49,716 nt of DNA from Deltaproteobacteria bacterium. Its GTDB lineage: Bacteria > Desulfobacterota > Syntrophia > Syntrophales > UBA2192. The notes under the pieces were generated by a model. The model saw nothing but the letters and a program-made list of their open reading frames with translations. It ran no database searches and was not told where the DNA came from. Shown one piece after another: positions 30,149 through 38,160 of this stretch; within the stretch, counting starts at the first letter, position 1, and every line of letters starts with the position of its first letter. The translations under genes were made by a program, and so were the position numbers. Where the stretch lies: the NCBI GenBank assembly GCA_012728915.1, contig JAAYEC010000054.1:1-49716 (forward strand). Direction: 5' to 3'.

Positions 30149-31237
30149 GTGGAAGCCCTGATCCGAGACATGTGGGGGGAGCCCCGGAACGAGTTCCGCA
30201 AGCCCCTCCACATCTTTTTTTACCTGCTGTCGCTGCCCTACGGGGCCGCGGTCCGTGCCCGGAACCGCCTGTTCGACCTCGGCGTTTTGAAGCAGGAACG
30301 GATGGGCTGCCCCGTGGTGAGTGTCGGAAATCTCACCGTGGGCGGCACGGGCAAGACGCCCATGGTGATCAAGCTCGCGGCGATGCTGAGGGATCGGGGC
30401 CTTCGGCCTGCCGTGCTGAGCCGCGGCTATGGGGGGACGAACACATCCCCCGTGCTGGTCGTATCCGACGGCAGGCAGGTCCTCGCCGGGCCGGAGGAGG
30501 CGGGCGACGAGCCGGTCCTCATCGCCCGGCGCCTTCTCAACGTCCCTGTTCTGGCGGGCACGAAGCGGACGGTGACGGGACAATACGCGCGGGAGACCCT
30601 CGGCGCCGACGTGCTCGTCCTGGACGACGGATTCCAGCACCGCTGGATCCGCAGGGATCTCGACATCGTGCTGCTCGACAGCCGCGAGCCCCTGGGAAAC
30701 GGGTTCCTCCTGCCGCGGGGCCCCCTGCGGGAGCCACCCGAGGCTCTCGAGCGGGCCGGCGTTGTCGTCTTCACGCGCTCGGAAAAGGAATTCGCGCAGG
30801 CGATCGACGAACGGATCGCCGGATGGCTCCCGGGGCGCCCGGTTTTGCGGACGCGCGTGAGACCGACGTCGCTCATCGGGTCGGACGGGAAAGAATCGTC
30901 CCTCTCATCCCTTGCGGGGAAGCGGGTCTTCGCCTTCGCAGGGATCGCGCAGCCCGACTCGTTCCGGCTGAGCATCGAATCCCTGGGAGGCCGCGTCGCC
31001 GGATTCATCGCCTTCGGGGATCATCACCGCTACACCGCGGAGGACATGCGACGGATAGAGCGAGAACTTGCCGAGACCGGGGCTGAGATCCTGCTCACGA
31101 CGGAAAAGGACGGCGTGAAGCTATCGGCTATCGAGGCTCTCCGACAGCGGCTCAGCCTCCTGGCCGTCGAGACGGAAATCCTCGAAGGGGCGGACGCGCT
31201 GGAAACGGCGTTGCGCGTGTGTATCGGCGTCCGCTGA
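30149..31237 (+). CDS. lpxK: Tetraacyldisaccharide 4'-kinase
   Basis: 362 aa from GTG 30149. A membrane-associated N-terminal helix ([20 protein letters not shown]), the P loop [15 protein letters not shown], then SRGYGG and [20 protein letters not shown], which are LpxK motifs, and the C-terminal [11 protein letters not shown]. It phosphorylates the 4' position of the lipid A precursor. The GTG start follows GGGGGAG; an ATG 8 codons downstream is a weaker alternative. waaA, often beside lpxK, is not here. Confidence 0.93.
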   Translation: MEALIRDMWGEPRNEFRKPLHIFFYLLSLPYGAAVRARNRLFDLGVLKQERMGCPVVSVGNLTVGGTGKTPMVIKLAAMLRDRGLRPAVLSRGYGGTNTSPVLVVSDGRQVLAGPEEAGDEPVLIARRLLNVPVLAGTKRTVTGQYARETLGADVLVLDDGFQHRWIRRDLDIVLLDSREPLGNGFLLPRGPLREPPEALERAGVVVFTRSEKEFAQAIDERIAGWLPGRPVLRTRVRPTSLIGSDGKESSLSSLAGKRVFAFAGIAQPDSFRLSIESLGGRVAGFIAFGDHHRYTAEDMRRIERELAETGAEILLTTEKDGVKLSAIEALRQRLSLLAVETEILEGADALETALRVCIGVR

Positions 31238-31285
31238 AGTATCGCTCATTTTCCATGCAGCCGCGGCCCGGACGAGGCGACGTGA

Positions 31286-31313
31286 AATGAAGAAGTCAAG
31301 AAGAGCGGAAGAG
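31286..31313. repeat. Octamer-like array, purine arm, between lpxK and acyltransferase
   Basis: Degenerate GAAGAAGT, CAAGAAGA, GCGGAAGA units; no complementary arm seen. It is the least regular member of the family. Confidence 0.4.
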
Positions 31314-31342
31314 GGGCAGGATCAGGAACAGGAAACGAGATC

Positions 31343-32221
31343 ATGGAACCGACGCGCACAACGGCATTTATCTTCTTTGCCTTCCGGCTGATCCCTCTCG
31401 GGCTGCGCCGGGCGATCTTCAAGGCCGTCTTCCGCCTCTTCTACCACGCCTCGGTGAGGCAGCGCGTCATCGCCCTGCACAACCTCCGGAACGCCTTCCC
31501 GGGAAAGAGCCTCGAGGAAATCGAGGAAATCGCAAAGGGCGTCTACCGCCACCTGGCCCTCGTGATGGCCGATCTGTTCGAGATGCCCTGGATCACCCGG
31601 GAGACCCTGCACAAGTGGGCCGACGCGGAGGGGCTCGAACACGTCGAGAAGGCCCTGGCCGGAGGGAAGGGTGTTCTTTCCGTCGTCGCCCACTTCGGCC
31701 ATTGGGAGCTCATGACCGCTGCGGTGCCCCTGATGATCCGGCCTATGCAGATCGTCTACCGGCCTCTGGACAGCCCCGTCATGGACAACCTGTTGGGCTG
31801 GAGCCGGACGAAGCACGGCAACGCCCTCATCCCCAAGGGCGGCTCGGGGAAGCGGATCATCCGCCTGCTGCGCGATAATCACATCATCGGGATCCTGAGC
31901 GACCAGAACGTGGACACGCGAGAGGGCGTCTTCGTGGACTTCTTCGGCCGGCCCGCCTGCACCTCCGTCGGGACGGCCGTGCTCGCCCTGCAGTCGGGGG
32001 CTCCTGTCCTGCCGGCCTTCATGCCGCGGATGCCCGACGGGCGGTACCGGCTCATCATCCTGCCCCCCGTGGAGATCACCCGGACCGACGACTACGAATC
32101 GGATCTGCGCGTCAACACGCAGCGCTTCACGAAGGTGGTCGAGGACATGGTGAGAAAGTATCCCGACCAGTGGTTCTGGATCCACCAGCGGTGGAAGACG
32201 AAACCCTGGCAAGGGGCGTAG
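31343..32221 (+). CDS. LpxL/HtrB-family lipid A acyltransferase
   Basis: 292 aa. An N-terminal hydrophobic segment, then the catalytic HX4(D/E) motif in VVAHFGHWELM, QIVYRPLDSPVMDNLL, GILSDQNVDTREGVFVDFFG and the C-terminal PDQWFWIHQRWKT typical of Kdo-dependent lauroyl/myristoyl transferases. It adds a secondary acyl chain to lipid A. Which chain cannot be told. The stop is followed after about 10 bases by the left arm of the repeat around the four-helix-bundle gene. Confidence 0.92.
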   Translation: MEPTRTTAFIFFAFRLIPLGLRRAIFKAVFRLFYHASVRQRVIALHNLRNAFPGKSLEEIEEIAKGVYRHLALVMADLFEMPWITRETLHKWADAEGLEHVEKALAGGKGVLSVVAHFGHWELMTAAVPLMIRPMQIVYRPLDSPVMDNLLGWSRTKHGNALIPKGGSGKRIIRLLRDNHIIGILSDQNVDTREGVFVDFFGRPACTSVGTAVLALQSGAPVLPAFMPRMPDGRYRLIILPPVEITRTDDYESDLRVNTQRFTKVVEDMVRKYPDQWFWIHQRWKTKPWQGA

Positions 32222-32230
32222 CCCCTTGCC

Positions 32231-32699
32231 AGAAGGTAAGAGGGTAAGAAGGTGAGAAACGACGGGAACAAACATGGAAAGAAAGAAAACGATTCGTCAT
32301 TTCAGAGATCTGGAGGGTTACCAGCGCTCGTTTGCCTTAGCCGTCGAGATCTTCCAGATCAGCAAGAAATTTCCTTCAGAGGAACGCTACTCGCTCACGG
32401 ATCAAATCAGAAGATCGTCACGTTCTGTTTGCTCGAATCTTGCCGAGGCCTGGCGGAAAAGGCGATATGTGGCAGTTTTCAAGAACAAGTTGACAGATGT
32501 GATGCAGGAAGCATCTGAGACGCAGAGCTGGCTGGAATTCTGCCTTGCCTGCAGTTATATAGATGAGGAGCAATTTAAAAAACTGGACAATGAATATGAG
32601 GAAATCATATCCATGCTGAACTCGATGGAGAGGAACGCAGGGAAATTCTGCTACTGAATTTCCATCCTTCTCACCCTCTCACCTTCTCACCTTCTCACG
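32231..32699. repeat. Octamer inverted arrays enclosing the four-helix-bundle gene
   Basis: Left arm 32231-32258: GAAGGTAA, GAGGGTAA, GAAGGTGA. Right arm 32666-32699: CCTTCTCA, CCCTCTCA, CCTTCTCA, CCTTCTCA. The arms are mutually complementary, so the whole element could fold with the gene as its loop. The same arms elsewhere in the window enclose only 4 to 40 bases. Confidence 0.8.
32274..32657 (+). CDS. Four-helix-bundle protein (23S rRNA IVS / S23, Avd-like)
   Basis: 127 aa. HFRDLEGYQRSFALAVEIF, KKFPSEERYSLTDQIRRSSRSVCSNLAEAWRK and the C-terminal LDNEYEEIISMLNSMERN match the S23/TIGR02436 family, first seen in intervening sequences within 23S rRNA genes and related to Avd of diversity-generating retroelements. 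Members form pentameric helical barrels that bind nucleic acid. The gene is visibly lower in GC than its neighbours and uses AT-rich codons such as AAA, GAA and TAT. It interrupts the LPS operon between the acyltransferase and waaF and is bounded on both sides by octamer arrays. No reverse transcriptase or rRNA is present. Confidence 0.92.
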   Translation: MERKKTIRHFRDLEGYQRSFALAVEIFQISKKFPSEERYSLTDQIRRSSRSVCSNLAEAWRKRRYVAVFKNKLTDVMQEASETQSWLEFCLACSYIDEEQFKKLDNEYEEIISMLNSMERNAGKFCY

Positions 32700-32721
32700 T
32701 TCGTTATGCAGAGCGCAGGCC

Positions 32722-33780
32722 ATGGGTAAGGGAATCGACTTTGATCAACTGAAAAACGTGCTCATCCGTGGCACCAACTGGATCGGCGATGTCGTCATGA
32801 CGTTTCCGGCGATCGCCGCCGTCCGCGAGACGCTGCCGAAGGCGCGCATTTCGGTTCTCGTGAAGCCCTGGGTGGCCGATCTCGTCCGGATGCACCCCGC
32901 CGTCGACGAGGTGCTGGTCTACGAGCGGCCGGGGCGGCACGAAGGCCTCTCCGGCATCCTCCGGCTCGCCCGGGAGTTGCGGGCCAGGCGGTTCGACGCG
33001 GCCGTTCTCCTGCAGAACGCCATCGAGGCGGCCGTCATCGCGCGGCTGGCCGGAATCCCTATCCGTGCCGGCTACAGCACTGACGCCCGGGGACTGCTCC
33101 TGACTCACCCGGTGACACTCGAGCCACGGGTCAAGGCTGTGCACCAGTCGCTGTACTACGTCGAGATGCTCAAGGCACTGGGATTTACGCCGTCCCGCGC
33201 ACCCCTTGTCCTGACCCCGACGGAAGCGCAGAGGATCACGGGGGGGCAGCGCCTCGTGCGGCTCGGCATCGCCGGTCGGCGCCCGATCGTCGGGATGGCC
33301 CCTGGGGCGGCCTACGGGCCGGCCAAGCGATGGTTCCCGGAGCGGTTCGCGGCCGTGGCAGACCGCCTCGCGGAGAGATTCGCCTGCCCCGTCCTGCTCT
33401 TCGGCAGCGACGGGGACCGGCCGAGCACGGAGGCGGTTCAGGCAGCGGCAAAAACCCCGCTCGTCGACATTGTGGGCCGGACCAACCTGAGCGACGCCAT
33501 TGCGCTCATCGCCTGCTGCGATATCTTCGTCACGAACGACTCGGGTCTCATGCACGTGGCGGGGGCCCTCGGCGTGCCGACGGTGGCCATCTTCGGATCG
33601 ACGAACCCGCAGACGACCTACCCCCTGGGGGAGCGGACGGTGCTCGTCCGCAGGCCCGTGGACTGCAGCCCCTGTCTCAGGAAGGAGTGCCCTGCCGACT
33701 TCCGGTGCATGGATCTGGTGACCGTCGACGAGGTGTACGACGAATCGGTTCGCCTGCTGGCCGCGGCAGGGTATTGCTGA
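32722..33780 (+). CDS. waaF: ADP-heptose:LPS heptosyltransferase II
   Basis: 352 aa GT9 family enzyme. NVLIRGTNWIGDVVMTFPAI is the heptosyltransferase start, followed by VVGMAPGAAYGPAKRW-type substrate loop (residues about 192-205), FVTNDSGLMHVAGALGVPTVAIFGSTNP and the C-terminal cysteine-rich CSPCLRKECP. It adds the second heptose to the inner core. Distinguished from waaC by the TNWIGD start and GAAYGPAKRWP-like motif. gmhB follows after 8 bases. Confidence 0.93.
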   Translation: MGKGIDFDQLKNVLIRGTNWIGDVVMTFPAIAAVRETLPKARISVLVKPWVADLVRMHPAVDEVLVYERPGRHEGLSGILRLARELRARRFDAAVLLQNAIEAAVIARLAGIPIRAGYSTDARGLLLTHPVTLEPRVKAVHQSLYYVEMLKALGFTPSRAPLVLTPTEAQRITGGQRLVRLGIAGRRPIVGMAPGAAYGPAKRWFPERFAAVADRLAERFACPVLLFGSDGDRPSTEAVQAAAKTPLVDIVGRTNLSDAIALIACCDIFVTNDSGLMHVAGALGVPTVAIFGSTNPQTTYPLGERTVLVRRPVDCSPCLRKECPADFRCMDLVTVDEVYDESVRLLAAAGYC

Positions 33781-33788
33781 GGATCGAC

Positions 33789-34358
33789 ATGGACGCAAAG
33801 CATACAGCCGTTTTCATGGATCGTGACGGCACACTCAACGAGGAAGTCAGTTACCTGAGCCGCATGGAGCAGTTGAAGCTCTACCCGCAGACCGCAGAGG
33901 CGGTGCGTCTGATCAACACCGCCGGCATGAAGGCCGTCGTAGTGACCAACCAATCCGGTGTGGCCCGTGGCTACTTCTCGGAGGACTTCGTGCGCAGCGT
34001 CCATGACCGGATCAACGAGCTGCTCGCAGCCAAAGGGGCCCGCATCGACGGATTCTACGTATGCCCCCACCACCCCATCTACGGAATCGGCGTCTACAAG
34101 CAGGACTGCGAGTGCCGAAAGCCGAAACCGGGGCTGCTGCTGAGGGCGGCGGCGGAGATGAACATCGACCTCGCCCGCTCGTACATGATCGGCGACATGC
34201 TGAAGGACGTGGAGGCGGGCAAGAAGGCCGGGGCCAGCGGGATTCTCGTCTGCACCGGCTATGGCGCCAACATCGTCCGGACGGACATGCCGGCCTTCAT
34301 TGCCGAGGACATCCTGGAGGCGGTTCGGTGGATCCTGGAGGACAGGAAGGCCCGATGA
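33789..34358 (+). CDS. gmhB: Heptose 1,7-bisphosphate phosphatase
   Basis: 189 aa HAD-family phosphatase. Motif I is VFMDRDGTLNEE, motif II VVVTNQSGVARGYF, the zinc-binding loop CPHHPIYGIGVYKQDCECRKPKPG (ligands C, H, C, C) and motif III MIGDMLKDVEAG. It removes the 7-phosphate in the ADP-heptose pathway, after HldA encoded at 14.5 kb. ATG 33789 chosen; the longer open frame reads through waaF in another frame. Its stop TGA overlaps the waaC ATG (ATGA). Confidence 0.93.
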   Translation: MDAKHTAVFMDRDGTLNEEVSYLSRMEQLKLYPQTAEAVRLINTAGMKAVVVTNQSGVARGYFSEDFVRSVHDRINELLAAKGARIDGFYVCPHHPIYGIGVYKQDCECRKPKPGLLLRAAAEMNIDLARSYMIGDMLKDVEAGKKAGASGILVCTGYGANIVRTDMPAFIAEDILEAVRWILEDRKAR

Positions 34359-35458
34359 ACATCCTCATCGTCAAGCTCAGCGCCATCGGCGACGTGATCC
34401 ACACGCTACCCTCGCTCGCAGCCCTGCGCCGCTGCTACCCGGAGGCGCACATCAGCTGGGTCGTCGAGGAAGCGGCCTCGGATTTGCTGGCCGATCACCC
34501 GATGCTCGACCGGGTCCTTGTCTCGCGGCGGAAGCGCTGGGTCCGCGGCCTCCGGGAGGGAGGAAACCGTGCGGCCGTCCTCCGCGAAATCCGGAAGTTT
34601 CTCCGCACGCTGCGCGACCGGCCCTACGATCTCGTCATCGACTTTCACGGCCTCCTCAAGAGCGCCGTCGTCGTCTTCCTGAGCGGAGGCCGGCGCCGCC
34701 TCGGCTATGACAGCCTGCAGGAGGGAAGCGGACTGTTCCTGAACGAGAAAATCCCCGAGGACATGACCAGGCACGCCGTGGACCGATACCTCGACTTCCC
34801 GCGCCACCTCGGCTGCGACGCGTCGAACCCGGTTTTCCCCATCGCCGTCACTGAGGCCCACGTCACGCGCGTGCAGGATCTCCTGGCCGCACAATCTGTT
34901 GACACAACGGCGGGTTTCGTGGCAATAAGTCCCGTCGCCTACTGGGAGACGAAGCTCTGGGACGAGGCGAGATTCGCGAACGTCTGCGACCGCATCGTCC
35001 GCGAACTGGGCCTCCCCGTCGTCTTCACGGGGGAGATGTCCGAAGGGCCCATCGAGCGCATCCGGTCGCTCATGAGGGCCCCGTCGGCCTCGGTGGCCGG
35101 CGCGACGACGCTCCGGGAGCTTGCGGCCCTTTACCGCCAGGCGTCGGTCCTCCTGACGACCGACTCGGGTCCCATGCATCTCGCCGCGGCCGTCGGGACG
35201 CCTGTGGTGGCCCTCTTCGGGCCCACCTCTCCGGAACGGACGGGGCCCTACGGAGCGGGGCACGCCGTCATCCGCAAAGGTCTGGCCTGCAGCCCCTGTT
35301 TCCGGAAGAGCTGCGAGACGATGGAGTGCATGAAGGCCATCGGCGTCGACGAAGTTTTCCGGGCCGTCCGGGACAGGATCGAACAAGCCGGACGGGGGGA
35401 AGCATTCGGAGATTCGGGGAAGATGACGGCTTTTCCCGAGAGGGGACGTCAAGCATGA
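34355..35458 (+). CDS. waaC: LPS heptosyltransferase I
   Basis: 367 aa GT9 enzyme: MNILIVKLSAIGDVIHTLPSLAALRR, VIDFHGLLKSAV, SPVAYWETKLWDEARF, LLTTDSGPMHLAAAVGTPVVALFGPTSPERTGPYG and CSPCFRKSCE. It adds the first heptose to Kdo. The gene overlaps gmhB and the following PagL-like gene by ATGA, so all three are translationally coupled. The C-terminal 30 residues are low in conservation. Confidence 0.92.
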   Translation: MNILIVKLSAIGDVIHTLPSLAALRRCYPEAHISWVVEEAASDLLADHPMLDRVLVSRRKRWVRGLREGGNRAAVLREIRKFLRTLRDRPYDLVIDFHGLLKSAVVVFLSGGRRRLGYDSLQEGSGLFLNEKIPEDMTRHAVDRYLDFPRHLGCDASNPVFPIAVTEAHVTRVQDLLAAQSVDTTAGFVAISPVAYWETKLWDEARFANVCDRIVRELGLPVVFTGEMSEGPIERIRSLMRAPSASVAGATTLRELAALYRQASVLLTTDSGPMHLAAAVGTPVVALFGPTSPERTGPYGAGHAVIRKGLACSPCFRKSCETMECMKAIGVDEVFRAVRDRIEQAGRGEAFGDSGKMTAFPERGRQA

Positions 35459-36063
35459 GGGGAAAAAGGAATTTTCGCCGCACCGTGGCGCTTGCCGCGT
35501 TTCTTGTCCTTTTCTGCGCGGGGGCAGGCTGGTCGGCCGAGGCAAGACCGTCGCCGCGCATCACCGGAGACGGTTTTTTCACCGAGGTGGGCTTTGTCAC
35601 GGGGTTCGGCTACAGCACGGTATCGGAAGGAAAGTACCTTCCGGTTCCACTTATCGTTCATCTGGGCACGGACATGGGGCGATGGTTCCCCTCCCTCGCG
35701 AATAACCGGGGGGTGCTCACCGTTTTCCTCGAACCCCAGGTCAACCCGGTCTTCGGCTACGAGAGGCGCCTCGAAGCCGGCGCGAGCCTCGGTCTCAAGT
35801 ACCGGTACCCGCTCACCGATGCCCTTTCGGTCTATGGCCTCTACTCCGCGGGATTTCTCTTCCTCACGGCGAACACCGTGGATCAGGCCAATGGGCTCAA
35901 CTTCGCCAACTCGGTGGGCGCCGGCATCAGCGTCAGGATCATGCCCGGTGCCGCCCTCGACCTGGGATTCCGCATCCGTCACGTCTCCAACGCCGATCTC
36001 CGGGAACCCAATTGCGGCATCGACAGCTACATCGGCATGATCGGCTTCATGTTCACTTACTAG
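35455..36063 (+). CDS. PagL-like lipid A 3-O-deacylase (acyloxyacyl hydrolase family)
   Basis: 202 aa. Signal peptide (VALAAFLVLFCAGAGWSAEA, cleaved near residue 28), then an outer-membrane beta-barrel pattern of alternating aromatic strands. The PagL active-site block is recognisable as IRHVSNADLREPNCGIDSY: the catalytic His and Ser are present, and the position of the catalytic Glu of Pseudomonas PagL appears to hold Asp (alignment by eye). PagL removes the 3-O acyl chain of lipid A in the outer membrane. Start overlaps waaC by ATGA. Its place in the heptosyltransferase operon suggests constitutive rather than stress-induced modification. Confidence 0.82.
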   Translation: MRGKRNFRRTVALAAFLVLFCAGAGWSAEARPSPRITGDGFFTEVGFVTGFGYSTVSEGKYLPVPLIVHLGTDMGRWFPSLANNRGVLTVFLEPQVNPVFGYERRLEAGASLGLKYRYPLTDALSVYGLYSAGFLFLTANTVDQANGLNFANSVGAGISVRIMPGAALDLGFRIRHVSNADLREPNCGIDSYIGMIGFMFTY

Positions 36064-36074
36064 GAGGAGGGATG

Positions 36075-36245
36075 ATGGCCATCAGCAAGGACCTTCTCGA
36101 CATCCTCGCCTGCCCCAAGTGCAAGGGAGACCTTCGCCTGACGGAAAAGGAAGACGGCCTGATCTGCGAGCGCTGCCGGCTCCTCTACGAGATCCGCGAC
36201 GACATCCCTATCATGCTCATAGACGAGGCCAGGAAGCTCGACTGA
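36075..36245 (+). CDS. Trm112-family small zinc-ribbon protein
   Basis: 56 aa: ISKDLLDILACPKCKGDL, then ICERCRLLYEIRDDIPIMLID, the YcaR/Trm112 pattern with two CXXC pairs binding zinc. In E. coli the homologue ycaR follows lpxK, and a similar small gene sits at the end of the LPS operon here. Bacterial members have no settled function; eukaryotic Trm112 activates methyltransferases. ATG 36075 is 7 bases after AGGAGG; ATG 36072 also possible. Confidence 0.9.
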   Translation: MAISKDLLDILACPKCKGDLRLTEKEDGLICERCRLLYEIRDDIPIMLIDEARKLD

Positions 36246-36246
36246 G

Positions 36247-36321
36247 GCCAGGTCAAAGGCAGCGCAGGGCCAGGGCAATCGGGAGACAGTCCTTTTCGCC
36301 TCTGCCTTTCGCCTGCCCTTC
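36247..36321. repeat. Heptamer-like inverted array
   Basis: 5' arm 36247-36279 (CAAAGGCAGCGCAGGGCCAG-type) and 3' arm 36291-36321 (TTCGCCTCTGCCTTTCGCCTG-type, 7-base register). It sits between the convergent ends of the Trm112 gene and the GT2 gene and just touches the GT2 stop codon. Confidence 0.6.
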
Positions 36322-37234
36322 ATGGGCATCCCCGCATGTGCCACCCGATGAGCTGCGTGTAGACCTTCCACTTCTGCCGCAGGCCTGAATTCAGCCCCAC
36401 CGTCAGCACGACACCGGCCCCCGTCATGATCCAGTTCACGACGAGACGCAGCACGACGAGAATCGCCGCGAGAAGCGAACGGGCCGGGCTCTCCCACTTC
36501 ATGAAGTAGAGATACCGGGATCGGTAGAAGTGCATGCGCGAGCGGACGCTGGTCCCGACGCTCTTTCCCTGGAGGTGATAGATCTTCGCCGACGGGACGT
36601 GGTAGATCTTGCCGCCGGCCTCTTTCATCGTCCGGGCCCAGTCTGTCTCCTCGAAAAAAAAGAAGTAGCGCTCGTCGAACCCCCCCACGCCGTCGATGGC
36701 GCTTTTCCGCACGATCAGGCAGGCCCCGACGCACGAGTCCACCTCGATGGGGTGCCTGTACTCCCTGCGCTTGCTGGGATACCGGTCGGGGAAGAGGGTT
36801 TCGAGAAGCGGCATGTTGAACAGGAGTGACGGGATCGTGGGAAACCGGGCAATGGAGTGCTGCCTGCTCCCGTCGGCATTGAGGAGCTGCCCGCAGGCCA
36901 TGACCGCCTCGGGGTGTTCCTCCATGAAGGCGAAGAGTTCGCGGGCGGCCCCGTCCGTGAGGACCGCGTCCGAATTGAGCAGCAGCGCGTAGCGGCCCGA
37001 CATGGCCCGGAAGGCCTGGTTGTTGGCGGCGGCAAAGCCCCGGTTGTCGTAATTCTCGATCCGCCGCACCTGCGGGAACTCGACCTTCAGCATGGCGACG
37101 CTGCCGTCGCTCGAGGCGTTGTCGACGACGATGACCTCCAGGTCCAGGTCCGTGACCGTCGCGTACACGGAGCGCAGGCAGTCGCGAAGAAGCGCCTCGG
37201 TGTTCCAGTTGACGATGATGACGGAAAGATCCAT
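36320..37234 (-). CDS. Family 2 glycosyltransferase, rhamnosyltransferase-like
   Basis: 304 aa. GT-A start LSVIIVNWNTEALLRDCLRSV, nucleotide-binding VIVVDNASSDGS, metal-binding LLNSDAVL, and the acceptor region FFFFEETDWARTMKEAGGKIYHVP. This layout is shared by WbbL-type rhamnosyltransferases. The C-terminus has a hydrophobic stretch (LLAAILVVLRLVVNWIMTGAGVVLTVGL) likely to attach it to the membrane. ATG 37234 opens the GT-A domain; upstream codons of the open frame are repeat-derived. The convergent Trm112 gene ends 74 bases away. Confidence 0.88.
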   Translation of the reverse strand: MDLSVIIVNWNTEALLRDCLRSVYATVTDLDLEVIVVDNASSDGSVAMLKVEFPQVRRIENYDNRGFAAANNQAFRAMSGRYALLLNSDAVLTDGAARELFAFMEEHPEAVMACGQLLNADGSRQHSIARFPTIPSLLFNMPLLETLFPDRYPSKRREYRHPIEVDSCVGACLIVRKSAIDGVGGFDERYFFFFEETDWARTMKEAGGKIYHVPSAKIYHLQGKSVGTSVRSRMHFYRSRYLYFMKWESPARSLLAAILVVLRLVVNWIMTGAGVVLTVGLNSGLRQKWKVYTQLIGWHMRGCP

Positions 37235-37303
37235 GGTGATTCCATGTATATCAGTCTCAAGCGGTCGGCAGCGGTCCGATTTCAAGGCCCCGGCAAGCGA
37301 TGG

Positions 37304-37389
37304 CGAAGTCAGGAAGTGAAGAAGAGCGGAAGAGCAGCAAAAAGAGTCTCTTCGCCTTCTCCTTCTGCTCTTCCTCACCTCCGCTCTTC
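37304..37389. repeat. Octamer inverted array between two GT2 genes
   Basis: 5' arm 37304-37338 (GAAGTCAG, GAAGTGAA, GAAGAGCG, GAAGAGCA) and 3' arm 37347-37389 (units of CTTCGCCT, TCTCCTTC, TGCTCTTC type). The right end encodes the last residues (EERR) and stop of the upstream minus-strand gene. It is the last array of the window. Confidence 0.75.
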
Positions 37390-38160
37390 ATGGCTTCCGT
37401 CCTTTTGGCGGTTCAGCTCGCTGAGCTTGGCGTACTTGAAGAACTTGTTCACGGCGTCGGTGACGGAAAGGACCAAGCCCTGGCTCCCGTCCAGGAACCC
37501 CAGGCGTAGCACGTAATTCTGGATGAAGGTCAGCTCGGCCCGGGCCAGCGCCCCCCAGACCGACGAGCGGCGCCCTTCCCGGAACGCCTCCTCGGCCGCG
37601 AGGGTGGAGTACCGGTCGATCTTTTTCAGGACCTCGCTCAACCGGCTCTCGGTGAAGTGCTCGATGGGGCTCTCCAGGGGAACAACCCTTCCGTCCACCT
37701 CCACGGCCTCGTGCACCGGGACATCCGTCATCCGTCCCATGCCCCTGCGGAAGAGCCGCGTGATCCGGTCGGGCCACCACCCCATGTGCCGGACCCATCG
37801 TCCCTGGAAAAAATTTTTCCGTGGAAAGCTGTACCCCTGGGCCGCCTCCCCGCCTGACGAGACGACCCCCCGGATGGCGGCCTGCGTCTCCGGGGGGATG
37901 CGCTCGTCGGCATCAAGGACGAGCACCCAGGGCTCTCGGCAGCGGTCGATAGCCGCCTGCTTCTGCCTGCCGAAGCCCTTCCAGTCCTCGATGAAGACGT
38001 CGCAGCCGAAGCCGCGCGCGATCTCGGGGGTGCCGTCATCGCTCCCCGAGTCGACCACGACGATCTGTCTCGCGAAGGAGACGCTCTCCAGGCAACCAGG
38101 AAGGTTGGCAACCTCATTCTTCGTGATGATCGCAACGGAAAGCGGGATTTTCTCATCCAT
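37375..38160 (-). CDS. Family 2 glycosyltransferase, WaaE/KdtX-like
   Basis: 261 aa. LSVAIITKNEVANLPGCLESV and IVVVDSGSDDGT open a GT-A fold; EDWKGFGRQKQAAIDR, LVLDADERIPPE, RKNFFQGRWVRHMGWWPD and VPVHEAVEV are typical of WaaE/KdtX beta-1,4-glucosyltransferases that act on LPS core heptose. Identity as core glucosyltransferase is a family inference. The C-terminal EERR and stop lie within the octamer array. Divergent from the antitoxin gene. Confidence 0.9.
   Translation of the reverse strand: MDEKIPLSVAIITKNEVANLPGCLESVSFARQIVVVDSGSDDGTPEIARGFGCDVFIEDWKGFGRQKQAAIDRCREPWVLVLDADERIPPETQAAIRGVVSSGGEAAQGYSFPRKNFFQGRWVRHMGWWPDRITRLFRRGMGRMTDVPVHEAVEVDGRVVPLESPIEHFTESRLSEVLKKIDRYSTLAAEEAFREGRRSSVWGALARAELTFIQNYVLRLGFLDGSQGLVLSVTDAVNKFFKYAKLSELNRQKDGSHEERR

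Noticed and set aside
32231-32699. Diversity-generating retroelement because of the Avd-like protein
   Set aside because: No reverse transcriptase, template repeat or variable repeat is present in the window; only the accessory-like four-helix-bundle gene is here.
32231-32699. Remnant of a 23S rRNA gene around the S23-like gene
   Set aside because: Flanks are an acyltransferase and waaF; no rRNA sequence is seen.
136-37389. Short-unit arrays considered as CRISPR arrays
   Set aside because: Units are 7-9 bases, degenerate and contiguous, without spacers, and there are no cas genes.
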